DNA from: Aplidium turbinatum
Lineage: Eukaryota; Chordata; Ascidiacea; Aplousobranchia; Polyclinidae
Reading direction: 5' to 3'
DNA: 64,000 bases
NCBI GenBank assembly: GCA_918807975.1
Contig: OU964928.1
Location: 19,023,323-19,087,322 of the forward strand
The notes under the pieces are model-generated. The model was given only the letters and a program-made list of their open reading frames with translations. It ran no database searches and was not told the origin of the DNA. The position numbers were made by a program, and so were the translations under genes. Below are positions 24,601 to 29,995 of the stretch, piece by piece (within the stretch, counting starts at the first letter, position 1; every line of letters begins with the position of its first letter).

Positions 24601-26997
24601 TTGAACCACTGGCCCTAGCCCAGTCATCGAGCTTGGCTTCTCTTAGCTGAAGCGTTGTTGCCTGCCCGCAATTTATTCCATACCCTCGATACAGGTAGAA
24701 TACATGGTGATCTGATATTGAAGCCACATACTCAGAATCGAGCCACCATTGTTTGATGTCGACGTTCTTTTGTGTCCACACTGCCGTATGCTTACCTACT
24801 CAGTTGCCTGAACGGGCACATTTTTTTTCATAGTTATCATTTGCGTGATCAAATACATCACGATCACTTATAGCGCCTTGGCAGGTAGTTTTACTTTTTT
24901 GTACCACGAAAGTTTGAAAATTCTAGTTTTGCCATCAGTCTGAGAATTTTGTTGTTGAAACGCGGGCATTATCACACAGGGTCACTGCACCTACTTGTCG
25001 CGCGCTTCCAAGAGAACTTTGAACGTTTCAAGCAAACTTAAGCGCACTGCGCATGGTGGTGATTTGGCTAGCAAGCTTTTTGACTTGATGGAAAACTGTG
25101 AGTTCTTTAGATTCATTTAAAAACACTTTTAATTCAGTTGAGACAAATGTTGTTTCTAAACAGATTTTGTGTTTGTGGTGGGGTGTATTTGCGTTATTAG
25201 CAGATGCGTTGAGGATAATTTGGCTCTGGCACCAGTGTAATATCCGGGCCCTTAAAGTAAGATACCTTTAATCAAAACAACAAGACTTTTAAGAGGAAAA
25301 TAGATATAAAATCAACGGTTAAAGAGATGGTTCTCCCCCTCAAAAAACAAACATTGTTTCCAACAAAAGAATTGGGTAAATGCGCTATATCTAAATAGCA
25401 CAGCGGGGTTTCTTTAAGTTCTAGAAAGATTACGGGCCGCTAAAATTATCCGAGTGGGATAATTTGGGTTCAAAAGTACCTCTGGACCTTACTTTCAACG
25501 TTACTAACACTGGTTGCTATTCACAATAATTTTGATGTTTCAACCTATTATGATGTGGAGTGGCGTTATTAATATTGTGAGGAAGATTTTGAGATTTGTC
25601 ACCTTTACCTTCAAAGTAACGTCATTTCATACGTCATCATCAAGATCTGCAATTTTTAAGGCTTGCAAAATGGTGACGCACTCTCTCAAATGATGTCGCT
25701 GTTGAAAGACCACTGCAACCATAGCAACACGTTCTTCCAGTACTTAAGTCTGCTCCAGGTATGTCACTTCTTGTTTTTGTGATATACTTTTGTGTGTGCT
25801 TAATTAACTTAAGACGCTGCCGATGCCATAGCAGCGACGAGTTAACGACAATATGTGATATTTTTTGTAGTGATATAGCGAACGATAAAGCCAAGGTATA
25901 AAATTATTGTATTTTTTTCTAAACTACTATCTTGCAGTGATTTGAGTGAAATCGCTATGAAAATAGTGCAGGTGCTACTGATTGGCCAGCCGATACTCCT
26001 CACGTAACTTATTTTCGATTTATCGAAAGGTTCTATATTTTTTAACGACAAACATCAATATTAAACGTCACGTTACGTCTCCAGATCTGTCATCATATTG
26101 CGAATGAAGTGTCGGCCGACGCGTTGTCGACATGGCAGATAAGGTTGGCCGATCATTTCCTCACCAGTTCATCGTCACGTCATCATTCCGAGGAATCATC
26201 GAGGGAGTTGGTGCTAGTAATCACCTCGCAACTCAATCATTATTTCGATCATTTTGTGGAAGGTGTGTTGTTGCAAATTCGACTTGAAGGTCTTTTATGA
26301 GAGTTTTGAAAAGTAGTTTAAGTTTCGAAAGCTGTTTCGGTTCGCTTTTAAGTTAATTGTGTCGTTTTCAGGAATATAGTAGCCGTGTTTCAAATTAAAC
26401 TGATACTTTTTCGATTTTTGGTCTTACATGCCTTTCAACTTACACAATATTTCCTTTTATGAAGAAATGATGTTTGGGTAGGGGTTGAATCACAGCTTGT
26501 TTCAAAATCATCCCAGCAATTAAAAAAATCCAACTTGTAACATCGTTTTAATGTCGCCAGACGTCGAAGCAACGTTTCCTGACATGCGCTGCTGAAGTAT
26601 GCATGGCGCACTGTGTGAAAAAATATTTTCATAGTTTCTGAAACAGTTTTATTTTTACTTTTCAGCTAACAAGTCGTTGATTGAAGCGGTTGTTTGCAAT
26701 CGACGGATCGAGACCCATTCCAGAATTTTAACTCGTTCCCAGAGTTACCACGAAACTGAACAATTTCTGCTGGACGTTTACCCAACTTCAAAACTTACAC
26801 AATTAGCCTGCTATCTTGTTTATAATTCCGTATCGTTACCGATCGGTAAGCCCAGCACGCCATCGGCATCTCCGACTAAACGAAAAGCGAGACATAAAAT
26901 CGATGAAAATATAACGTCTACTTTATTGCGGTTAAAACAATTGAAAGATTTGGGCCTTCCCAACTCGGCTTGCTTTCAGATGTGGTCGTTAACATAA
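433..26997 (+). CDS. ANAPC1: ANAPC1 (APC1), anaphase-promoting complex subunit 1, 37 exons, 5' part outside the window
   Basis: APC1 is the largest scaffold subunit of the APC/C ubiquitin ligase, which marks cyclins and securin for degradation in mitosis. The exon translations follow remembered human APC1 in order: PELCFDHMWTET (human PELCIDHLWTET), WSLFVECLLDFLGY, LHLVYE, ALCVGRGM, WPAFHNGVAAAL, EVTCPGATVALALMFLKTNN, VVAGSGNLKALQ, YVLAAEKRLLVPIDV and ACYLVYNS at the end. The proteasome/cyclosome (PC) repeat region is exons 20-31, with glycine/alanine-rich helices such as SLSAGFALGMVTLG and AMGFLFLGG. The joined exons give about 1,770 codons in one frame; human APC1 is about 1,944 residues, so roughly the first 250-300 residues lie upstream of position 1. 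Introns are 150 bp to 2.4 kb and several hold mobile elements. Two joins (exons 11-12, 15-16) are uncertain. A candidate AATAAA poly(A) signal is at 27262. Confidence 0.95.
1270..2020 (+). repeat. tRNA-derived SINE interrupted by a hAT-like insertion
   Basis: The head CGTCGAGTGGTGAGGGCCC (near 1280) and the body GTCTTGGCAGGACACTAAAG to CAACTACCGGGCGTAAGC (1905-2010) belong to the family of 24055-24264. Between them, 1319-1864 is foreign DNA. An A-rich tail follows at 2020. Located between exons 1 and 2. Confidence 0.75.
1320..1864. mobile_element. hAT-like MITE inserted in the SINE
   Basis: Ends CAGTGGCGTAGCCAG at the left and TTGACTACACCACTG at the right are inverted with a few mismatches. 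CAGTGGCGTAG is a widespread hAT terminus. Flanking bases (CTAAAGGC / TCAAAAGGC) look like an eroded duplication. Inside are eroded G- and C-rich runs next to the ends and no transposase domain. Confidence 0.65.
2088..2272 (+). CDS. ANAPC1: ANAPC1 exon 2
   Basis: Acceptor tttgcag, donor ACTG|GTAAGT, phase 2 in and phase 1 out. Encodes the end of the Ser/Pro loop and ELCFDHMWTETLTSTREG, a block strongly conserved in APC1. Confidence 0.9.
2296..2370 (+). repeat. tRNA-like SINE head
   Basis: TGGCTTAGTGGATATTG resembles box A and GGGTTCGATCCCGTG is a good box B with T-arm pairing. No cloverleaf acceptor stem is visible, so a tRNA-derived SINE start rather than a tRNA gene. Lies just after exon 2. 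Confidence 0.5.
2816..2991 (+). CDS. ANAPC1: ANAPC1 exon 3
   Basis: Acceptor cttag, donor GAG|GTAATC, phase 1 in and 0 out. Encodes the beta-propeller segment KVFRTKDLCGQTYLVYHV through LIFGAVTQLQARDAASLE, parallel to human KVFITSDLCGQKF and LIFGSVTNIPAKDAA. Confidence 0.9.
3300..3365 (+). CDS. ANAPC1: ANAPC1 exon 4
   Basis: A 66-bp exon, acceptor gtttcag, donor AAA|GTAAGT, phase 0 on both sides. Encodes GLRMVAVLDLGGSVTLYSGL, like human MLVLEGSGNLVLYTG. Confidence 0.88.
3903..4052 (+). CDS. ANAPC1: ANAPC1 exon 5
   Basis: Acceptor ctttcag, donor GAG|GTAAGG, phase 0 on both sides. Encodes VVKVNISGIP, a Ser/Thr/Pro stretch and ANLDE, matching human KVFIPGLP then GSLDE. Confidence 0.88.
4440..4745 (+). 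mobile_element. LINE reverse-transcriptase 3' coding remnant in ANAPC1 intron
   Basis: In the intron between exons 5 and 6 a frame reads LRTGVGRAKSAMVKWGY and then CICGTKLQTADHLILCAP. The NRLRTG...KWG...C-C-G...TADH--CP arrangement is typical of the C-terminal end of non-LTR retrotransposon polyproteins. No RT domain is left. It is a 5'-truncated, old fragment; I could not find its TSD. Confidence 0.6.
4798..5005 (+). CDS. ANAPC1: ANAPC1 exon 6
   Basis: Acceptor tttttaag, donor CTTG|GTAAGT, phase 0 in and 1 out. Encodes VGQLSPVPEL (human VVLLSPVPEL), a variable loop, then HYRVEIPQLCSTELG (human VRITIPEIATSEL). Confidence 0.9.
5379..5593 (+). CDS. ANAPC1: ANAPC1 exon 7
   Basis: Acceptor attgcag, donor GAG|GTATCC, phase 1 in and 0 out. 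Encodes VQTCLKALQYMLPNDVYL, AIKWYSSRHAPG and EWSLFVECLLDFLGY, all conserved in APC1. Confidence 0.92.
5883..5957 (+). CDS. ANAPC1: ANAPC1 exon 8
   Basis: A 75-bp exon, acceptor tttgcag, donor GAG|GTATTT. Encodes LDVSASPVIAAKKARPTEQ, like human LSPVIAPKKARPSE. Confidence 0.9.
6548..6655 (+). CDS. ANAPC1: ANAPC1 exon 9
   Basis: Acceptor tttctag, donor CAG|GTTTCT, phase 0 on both sides. Encodes SWKYLLESKYE (human DWEYLLNSDYH) and an acidic linker. Only 36 codons, so it is easy to miss by ORF length. Confidence 0.85.
7391..7504 (+). CDS. ANAPC1: ANAPC1 exon 10
   Basis: Acceptor poly-T then acag, donor GAA|GTAAGT, phase 0 on both sides. Ends in LLMSVFFALHLVYE, matching human IFFVLHLVYEE. Confidence 0.9.
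7831..9505. mobile_element. hAT-type non-autonomous transposon in ANAPC1 intron
   Basis: A 1,675-bp element with inverted ends TAGAGATGTACCGAT ... ATCGGTACATCTCTA and a perfect 8-bp TSD ATCAATGC (7823-7830 and 9506-9513). The subterminal regions carry many ATCGGTATCGG motifs on both sides, likely transposase-binding repeats. Eight-bp duplications and TA-start termini are hAT features. No transposase frame is present. A second palindrome (about 8259-9135) is nested in it. It lies between exons 10 and 11. Confidence 0.88.
8259..9135. repeat. Palindromic fold-back element nested in the hAT copy
   Basis: Two inverted arms, about 8259-8740 and 8800-9135, pair for hundreds of bases: ends gtagcaaaaatgtataattt and its complement near 9125, and the inner block AGCGAATCGCAAC against its complement. 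The left arm holds about 80 bp not seen in the right one. No coding capacity recognised. The ends resemble those of the small hairpin MITE family found elsewhere in the window. Confidence 0.75.
9635..9812 (+). CDS. ANAPC1: ANAPC1 exon 11
   Basis: Acceptor tcttcag, donor TGTG|GTCAGT, phase 0 in and 1 out. Encodes SSVLFRLASDLHQVNFLQVY, parallel to human LLVQLARDLKLGPYVDHYY. The rest of the exon is diverged. Confidence 0.85.
10153..10248. repeat. Imperfect hairpin repeat in ANAPC1 intron
   Basis: ATTCACCTAAATATCTTAACAG near the left end pairs imperfectly with the complement of CTGTTAATGTTTTTAGGTGAAT at the right end, leaving a loop of about 50 bp. Looks like a small MITE remnant; no clear TSD. 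Confidence 0.45.
10532..10558 (+). CDS. ANAPC1: ANAPC1 exon 12 (mini-exon, acceptor uncertain)
   Basis: A very short exon encoding FELNCLTF, donor TTTG|GTAAGC. The strongest-looking acceptor (ttttcag, exon from 10528) is out of phase with exon 11. Using the next AG (ggaag|AG, exon from 10532) keeps the frame through to exon 13. Another possibility is an extra exon near 10334, but that reads into a stop in the required phase. Confidence 0.55.
10648..10790 (+). CDS. ANAPC1: ANAPC1 exon 13
   Basis: Acceptor ttttcag, donor AAA|GTAATA, phase 1 in and 0 out. Encodes EYDPKNPFPAESNPSVFESL and CCKRPFPYIPDVTKR, aligned with human MPPYPYLPGICERSR. Confidence 0.88.
11224..11300 (+). CDS. ANAPC1: ANAPC1 exon 14
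   Basis: Acceptor gctgtag, donor TTCAG|GTCAGT, ends in phase 2. Encodes VFDCLFNHTQTPSLTVLSPL. Its place and phase fit, but similarity to human is weak here. Confidence 0.7.
11582..11796 (+). CDS. ANAPC1: ANAPC1 exon 15
   Basis: Acceptor cattcag, donor TTGG|GTGAGC, phase 2 in and 1 out. Encodes a block ending in LPIQESLNNSCNSPDLSL and LKLLG, equivalent to human ALPIRDAIYHCREQP...CLLIG. Confidence 0.87.
11930..12005. repeat. Fragment of SINE family (tail part)
   Basis: CTTGTAGAGGTTTCGAACC and ACTGACCTAGGCCCAGTCA closely follow the tail of the minus-strand SINE copy at 42885-43165. Related fragments lie at 24560-24740 and 27425-27480. Confidence 0.5.
12336..12633 (+). CDS. ANAPC1: ANAPC1 exon 16 (start uncertain, GC donor)
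   Basis: The frame reads SNANVSKTHHTSSG, then an acidic stretch (TDQDDEAKTSEETNEKDE, EKDDNEEESSSP) ending DPTEDNVT, the equivalent of the acidic loop before LIWSEDLRVQDVRRLL in human. The 3' junction is AG|GCAAGT, a GC-AG intron: it is the only donor that keeps frame with exon 17. For the 5' end, the better acceptor (accag, exon from 12349) is in the wrong phase; 12336 keeps phase but has a poor pyrimidine tract. Confidence 0.65.
12939..13037 (+). CDS. ANAPC1: ANAPC1 exon 17
   Basis: Acceptor cttgcag, donor ATGGA|GTAAGT, phase 2 on both sides. Encodes LLFPNDHRIADAYNLLNSAQ and PTKVVL, matching human LIWSEDLRVQDVRRLLQSAHPVRV in pattern. Confidence 0.88.
13247..13358. repeat. Fold-back MITE in ANAPC1 intron
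   Basis: AAAACCTAGCAACCACACGG at the left end is mirrored at the right end as its complement; the arms are about 44 bp with few mismatches, and the loop is an A-rich/CA stretch of about 22 bp. No coding content. Confidence 0.8.
13438..13533 (+). CDS. ANAPC1: ANAPC1 exon 18
   Basis: Acceptor attccag, donor TACAG|GTGAGC, phase 2 on both sides. Encodes MEQKEARLLQLLNRSLAL and CVGRGMLQY, matching human EENRLLQLCQRTMALPVGRGMF. Confidence 0.93.
13735..13920 (+). repeat. Interspersed repeat, copy 1 of a family
   Basis: Shares TAGCAAGAATTGA(C/T)AGCGATA and GCTCATCAGTATCG(C/T)ACCACT with two other places: 45670-45732, whose continuation is split by the two hAT insertions and resumes at 49902, and 54735-54840 on the minus strand. 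No inverted ends seen; possibly a SINE-like or older element. Confidence 0.6.
13975..14043 (+). CDS. ANAPC1: ANAPC1 exon 19
   Basis: Acceptor tgttcag, donor ACAA|GTAAGT, phase 2 on both sides. Encodes TQLPSSVEPISFHELDLSGR, like human PLPIPKLNLTGRAPP. Confidence 0.88.
14245..14475 (+). repeat. tRNA-derived SINE-like fragment
   Basis: Contains a box-B-like AGGTTCGATTCC near 14293 after a degraded tRNA-like head, followed by an unrelated body. Lies in the intron between exons 19 and 20. Head incomplete, ends unclear. Confidence 0.4.
14560..14671 (+). CDS. ANAPC1: ANAPC1 exon 20
   Basis: Acceptor ctcacag, donor GAG|GTAGTC, phase 2 in and 0 out. Encodes NMDMPSDLTDWPAFHNGVAA, almost the human NIDVPPNMTSWASFHNGVAAGL; this starts the PC-repeat region. 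Confidence 0.94.
15247..15328 (+). CDS. ANAPC1: ANAPC1 exon 21
   Basis: Acceptor tgaccag, donor GCAG|GTATGC, phase 0 in and 1 out. Encodes NTMSWVHLGEEQSSASGTRH, matching human IDSAWIVYNKPKHAE. An AG at 15220 is also possible but is out of phase. Confidence 0.85.
15707..15833 (+). CDS. ANAPC1: ANAPC1 exon 22
   Basis: Acceptor cgacag, donor GATAA|GTAAGC, phase 1 in and 2 out. Encodes ALFGLGLNHHLQELQTLNVH and KSHEMTTIGLLLGLAS, a PC repeat conserved with human GHEMTSIGLLLGVSA. Confidence 0.95.
16282..16466 (+). CDS. ANAPC1: ANAPC1 exon 23
   Basis: Acceptor gttacag, donor ATCG|GTAAGG, phase 2 in and 1 out. Encodes TMRLLSVHISALLPDTSTSL and AAVMAVGFLFLGSGQR, a PC repeat (human RLLSIHIPALLPPTSTEL). 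Confidence 0.95.
17753..17958. repeat. Two-copy 102-bp tandem duplication
   Basis: TGTTTTCTCCTCGGATGTCA begins at 17753 and again at 17855, and the copies look identical by eye. The unit is a multiple of three, so both strands stay open through it, but nothing suggests that it is coding. Confidence 0.9.
18574..18765 (+). repeat. tRNA-derived SINE, copy in ANAPC1 intron
   Basis: Same family as 24055-24264: head GGCCGCATGGTGAGAGC, then TGCGGCTGTGTCTTTGGCAG, GATTGGCTTCCTTGTCTTCC and CTTCAACTACTGTGCGTAAG. Diverged from the 24-kb copy by many substitutions, so older. TSD not found. Confidence 0.75.
18842..19031 (+). CDS. ANAPC1: ANAPC1 exon 24
   Basis: Acceptor ctttcag, donor TCAAG|GTATGA, phase 1 in and 2 out. 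Encodes EREAYSLSAGFALGMVTLGK and LSDLNISDKLFHLMTG, matching human DRESYSLAAGLALGMVCLGHG and MSDLNVPEQLYQYMVG. Confidence 0.96.
19355..19498 (+). CDS. ANAPC1: ANAPC1 exon 25
   Basis: Acceptor gtttcag, donor AACAT|GTACTG, phase 2 on both sides. Encodes EGDRVNTEVTCPGATVALAL and MFLKTNN, near identical to human EGDTINVDVTCPGATLALAMIYLKTNN. Confidence 0.96.
19837..19969 (+). CDS. ANAPC1: ANAPC1 exon 26
   Basis: Acceptor attacag, donor TTGG|GTAGGT, phase 2 in and 0 out. Encodes VADWFIAADTISLLETVKPQ and LRTMTRALILWDQIIPS, matching human SIADWLRAPDTMYLLDFVKPE. Confidence 0.95.
20285..20445 (+). CDS. ANAPC1: ANAPC1 exon 27
   Basis: Acceptor ttggcag, donor CTGAG|GTTGGT, ends in phase 2. Encodes IESHVPAVIQ and HASIITGACIALGLR, matching human HVYIIAGACLSLGFR. 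Confidence 0.94.
20498..20794 (+). mobile_element. 5'-truncated RTE-like LINE copy with 10-bp TSD
   Basis: Encodes a C-terminal LINE tail (RQTTFIGHVYRKRGIEYSAM, RLRGRPRLEIFKNLSTW, SLWRLMVADALFKHGR, stop) followed by a GATGATGAT tail, the kind of 3' end also carried by the full LINE at 29895-33189. Flanked by the perfect duplication ATTATATCCG (20488-20497 and 20795-20804). The frame is intact over the copy, so the insertion is fairly young. The protein differs from the full LINE, so it is another family of the same type. It sits between exons 27 and 28. Confidence 0.85.
20830..20917 (+). CDS. ANAPC1: ANAPC1 exon 28
   Basis: Acceptor tttgcag, donor GAG|GTGATG, phase 2 in and 0 out. Encodes RFAGSQEKTAFDTLLHYVQF, matching human RFAGSENLSAFNCLHKFAKDF. 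Confidence 0.93.
21096..21191 (+). CDS. ANAPC1: ANAPC1 exon 29
   Basis: Acceptor tcgcag, donor CAG|GTTGGC, phase 0 on both sides. Encodes ETCLASSLMAMCMVVAGSGN and LKALQ, matching human ETCLSVVLLSLAMVMAGSGNLKVLQ. Confidence 0.95.
21741..21832. repeat. Hairpin MITE, family member 1
   Basis: Near-perfect hairpin with ends CAGACAGCAAATCAACCG and CGGTTGATTTGCTGTCTGGG and the inner arm TACATTGATTCAACGTCTGC. Flanks are ATTAC and GTAAT. Relatives at 56047-56140 and 63120-63206, and partial ones at 6425-6520, 20960-21000 and 23510-23590. Confidence 0.85.
21998..22098 (+). CDS. ANAPC1: ANAPC1 exon 30
   Basis: Acceptor tttctag, donor GCAG|GTCCGC (weak), phase 0 in and 2 out. Encodes ICRYLHFSVDNEISYGMQMA and AHMAMGFLFLGGCR, matching human LCRFLHMKTGGEMNYGFHLAHHMALGLLFLGGGR. 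No single long ORF shows it; it was found by translation. Confidence 0.94.
22455..22554 (+). CDS. ANAPC1: ANAPC1 exon 31
   Basis: Acceptor attgcag, donor CAG|GTGTTT, phase 2 in and 0 out. Encodes YTLETSNRGVAALLVSIFPT and FDNRYHLQ, matching human YSLSTSNSSIAALLCALYPHFPAHSTDNRYHLQ. Confidence 0.95.
22769..22951 (+). CDS. ANAPC1: ANAPC1 exon 32
   Basis: Acceptor ttaccag, donor TCG|GTACTT, phase 0 on both sides. Encodes AFRHMYVLAAEKRLLVPIDV and LAPCLLPESRFL, matching human LRHLYVLAAEPRLLVPVDVD and MAPTLLPELHLL. Confidence 0.96.
23618..23755 (+). CDS. ANAPC1: ANAPC1 exon 33
   Basis: Acceptor attcag, donor AAG|GTGTGT, phase 0 on both sides. Encodes VEQILNDGMYVQLRPGRLSY and IQDPK, matching human KSILSKDGVLYVKLRAGQLSYKEDP. 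Confidence 0.93.
24055..24264 (+). repeat. tRNA-derived SINE with perfect 10-bp TSD
   Basis: The head CATAGCCGAGTGGTGAGAAC resembles a tRNA box A of the Ser/Leu type, and GGTTCGACACC about 45 bases later a box B, so an RNA polymerase III promoter is likely. The body carries TGCGGCTGTGTCTGTGACAG and AACTACCGGGCGTAAG. Flanked by AAAAATACAT at 24045-24054 and 24265-24274. Other copies: 1270-2020 (interrupted) and 18574-18765. Confidence 0.88.
24545..24745. repeat. Diverged SINE fragment, second family
   Basis: TTTGGAGGCTTTGAACCACT, then GTTGTTGCCTGCCCGCAAT, parallel the copy at 42885-43165 (GTTGTTGCCAGGGAATTGTT). Same orientation as that copy (its tail first on the plus strand). Confidence 0.5.
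24980..25097 (+). CDS. ANAPC1: ANAPC1 exon 34
   Basis: Acceptor cacacag, donor AACT|GTGAGT, phase 0 in and 1 out. Encodes YLSRASKRTLNVSSKLKRTA and DLASKLFDLMENC. Similarity to human is weak, but phase and position fit. Confidence 0.75.
25661..25758 (+). CDS. ANAPC1: ANAPC1 exon 35
   Basis: Acceptor ttttaag, donor CAG|GTATGT, phase 1 in and 0 out. Encodes LQNGDALSQMMSLLKDHCNH and FFQYLSLLQ, helical and diverged, in the place of human ILDLFSSVLYECVTQETPEMLPAYIAM. Confidence 0.75.
26085..26262 (+). CDS. ANAPC1: ANAPC1 exon 36
   Basis: Acceptor ctccag, donor GAAG|GTGTGT, phase 0 in and 1 out. Encodes LSTWQIRLADHFLTSSSSRH (human ELWQIKLVLEFFSSRSHQE) and LVITSQLNHYFDHFVE. Confidence 0.88.
26666..26997 (+). 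CDS. ANAPC1: ANAPC1 exon 37, last exon with stop
   Basis: Acceptor cttttcag, phase 1 in, stop TAA at 26995-26997. Encodes LTQLACYLVYNSVSLPIG (human LSMLACFLVYHSVPAP), a basic insert and LLRLKQLKDLGLP (human ELLFKFKQLKMPV). Confidence 0.93.
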
Positions 26998-28002
26998 AAT
27001 TTTCTTTGAAACCGACACTATACCGATTATCACCGTTTTCATCGGGATCGCCATGACCCTGTGCGACGAATTCTGAAAGCGAACTATAGATCGTTCCATT
27101 TGTTTATCAATTTTTTGTTTTCTGTTGGCAATCGACTTCATTCTGTTTGGAAGTAGGCAAATATGGGTCTTACGTCTTGTTTCAGCCTGTTGTTTTATCA
27201 GCGTCGCAGAAACGACTTGCGGTTTATTTCAAAAATATCAGGTCATCGTTTTGCAACTTTAAATAAACCCGTCTTTTGTAGACTGCACTGTGTTGCTATT
27301 TCGGATTCTTGCAGAAGAAATCAACATCAGAATATAAATTAGATTCATCAAATCTATTGTTTCAGACCAAGCCCAAAAGGTTCTTGGATGAATAAATACC
27401 TTTTTGTGCATCGTTTGGGACTCTTACAGGCGGTTTTGCATACTCGCAGAGGATTTGAAAACCATTGACTCAGGCCCAATTTCCTATTTGTAATGCGTAG
27501 GTCGCTGCAGCAAATGGAGTATTTTAACCGGTAGAGTGTGAGAGGTAGAGCCTGATGATCTGGTCTTCAGTGAGACCCGGCATTTGCCTCCGCTAGCAAT
27601 GTCCATCAGTTTTTACAGCCTCCACTCTATCCTTCCCTGTTATTCTACCCAGCTATCTTGCACAGGCATACTCGAACGTTGTCCCTGCCTAGTTCGACGG
27701 TCACCGAACTTTTCCGACAAAGGGCCAGATAACTTCACACAAGAAAGAAATGATTTCTTATCGAGGTTATTTTCTACATCAAACTAAATTCCTAGCTTCC
27801 AGCCAGCATTAAATCCTGTAAAACTAATTTCAATCGATTTGTTAGTATTCTTTAAGCCTGAATGTTTTCCCTTTTACATATGTGGCGCTCGGAAGCACTT
27901 CACCGCGTGAGCAACAGTAGCTCAAATTCACCTGGAGGGTTTCCTCTGCTAGAATTCCCTTGATAACTTTTGTCATCTTCACTTCAATACCAATCTCTGC
28001 AT
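26998..28002 (+). other. ANAPC1 3' flank
   Basis: Contains possible poly(A) signals AATAAA at 27262 and 27391 and a SINE-family fragment at about 27425-27480 (TGCATACTCGCAGAGG). No coding similarity recognised. Confidence 0.6.
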
Positions 28003-28210
28003 TAGGCTGGCTCAAAATCACAAAAAAATTTTTTTTTTTCTTTTAAATCTTTCGTCAGTTTGTAATATTGTTCCTTTTGGTAAATGTATCTCCTATACCA
28101 AATTTCATAAAAAAACATTAACGTTTGACCCTGGTTTAAATTTTTTCAAAAATATTGAATTTTCGCTTATCCCTGAAACTGCTCACTCGCTATCTTCTAA
28201 TGCACTCTAG

Positions 28211-28394
28211 CATGGACTTCTAAATAGTAGAACCTGGACTGGACACGCAGTGGACAACATGAGGCCAAACAGTTGGTACAACAGTGGGCCAACAGGGTTA
28301 GTTACTTGGCTGTTGGCCAACTGTTGTACCAACTGTTTGGCCTAATGTTGTCCACTGCGTGTCCAGTCCAGGTTCTACTATTTAGAAGTCCATG
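28211..28394. mobile_element. 184-bp fold-back MITE nested in the hAT element
   Basis: Ends CATGGACTTCTAAATAGTAG and its complement; the arms are about 80 bp and almost perfectly paired. Flanked by ACTCTAG at 28204-28210 and 28395-28401. Near-identical arms suggest a young insertion. No coding capacity. Confidence 0.9.
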
Positions 28395-28886
28395 ACTCTA
28401 GCATCTTAATGGACACAATAAGAGGCAGTAACACAAACTTGTAGCAAGCAAAGTGGTTTAATTAGCAACTCCATGAAGACTGACACGTGTAGGCATATTA
28501 CTCTCGAAATATCGAATTCTACCACGTTTCAGACATGATTTTTTTTGTGCACCGAAGTAAATATCTACTGCTTTCGGTTTCTTGAATCATTTGATGATGT
28601 TTATCGATTATCACAGGCCAACAAAATTTTTTTTTATATAGGCTAAAGGCAGGACATGTGAGAGTCATTTTAAGGTATTCCAAGGCCCCTGATTCTGAAA
28701 ATGCACTAATTTTTCTCGAATTGTCTCTAGTTTTTGAGTTAGCCAAGATTCCAGCTACCACTTTTGATAACTAAATCTTTAACTACTACAGTAGGTGGTA
28801 GAAATGGTTTTGATAAAAAAGCTTGACCTTGCTCCAAAACATTACTGAAGGTATTGAGGTTACTCTCAGTCATGCCCGTTTTCCTA

Positions 28887-29100
28887 GGTAACGCCTAGAA
28901 CATCACACAACTAAGGCGAAAGAGCCATGTCCATTGAGTCCTGTCTTTGTCATGAGTTACCAAGGGGGGTGGGGGGGACTTGTATACCTGGGACTGGTAT
29001 ATAAGTCCCCCCCCTCCCACTCCCTTTGGTAACTCATGACAAAGACAGGACTCAATTCAATTTTTCATTTCGCCTTAGTTGTGTGATGTTCTAGGTTTTT
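28887..29100. mobile_element. Fold-back element nested in the hAT element
   Basis: Arms from CCTAGAACATCACACAACTA (28894) to TTGTGTGATGTTCTAGG (ending 29095) pair over some 95 bp with a G-run/C-run inner part. An 11-bp direct repeat CCGTTTTCCTA flanks it (28876-28886, 29101-29111) and may be the target duplication. Confidence 0.8.
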
Positions 29101-29379
29101 CCGTTTTCCTATTGTTTCAAGCAAATCACCACTTGAAACAATAGAGGGCAAACAAAAAACAGAAATACGGTAGCAACGTCCACGCAATGACTGCCTTGCA
29201 CACTTCATGTAAACATGATGTTCCAACTTCCTTCGAAAATGCTCACCGTACAGAAGTATCAATTTTCATGGTGATTTCACGGCTCTCTGAACTTCTTAGC
29301 CTTGAGCCCAGAAACGGGTTTGAGTGCAATGTTTGCATACTTTAGGAGGAACCCAGGACTTATCTTGATCACCCAGCTT

Positions 29380-29460
29380 CATGTCAAAGTAATAATAATG
29401 CTTGTTTTTATATAGCGCTGTATCTATCGCAGAATGCGTTACTCCTCTGCGTTGCCTCAT
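29380..29460 (+). repeat. Dispersed repeat motif
   Basis: The sequence AATAATAATGCTTG followed by TTTATATAGCGCTGTA and a short downstream part is a motif I know as repeated in many marine animal genomes. No ends can be fixed here. Confidence 0.35.
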
Positions 29461-29995
29461 GCAGTAAAATATATCTGGGTTGTTTGTACAGCATCCTACT
29501 TGTCAAAGGCATATTCTATTAGCCTATATGCCATTTATTTAGCCTATAGACCAGAAAAAAACTTCTTGCAGCAAAGACTTGGCATTAGCAAAGGCTTAGA
29601 ATAAAATTTCGTTTGTACAGTATCCATTTCAGTAGGCCTACCTTTTCAATATAAAGCTGCATTCATAAATGCATGACTTTCTGGATAATTTTCCTGTGAT
29701 GTCGGCCTACTGATTCACAACTGTTTTCATTAAATATTTATGTCTCCCTTACGTTAAAGTTAAACACAGTTCATTTCAACCTTTGCTTGCGTTTTGAACT
29801 TTTGTGCAATATGAACCAATTGAACTAGACAAGTGCAATTATGACATCATAATGGTAAACAGGGCTGAAAATAAGTACTTTGCTAATTGAAAGCAACGTC
29901 AACACTGGGTGAGACCTTGTCGCGGTGTTGAAGCTTGTGTACTACAAAGACCCAAGAAGCTGTACTGAACACGTTCAACGAAATCAGAGAGGTTC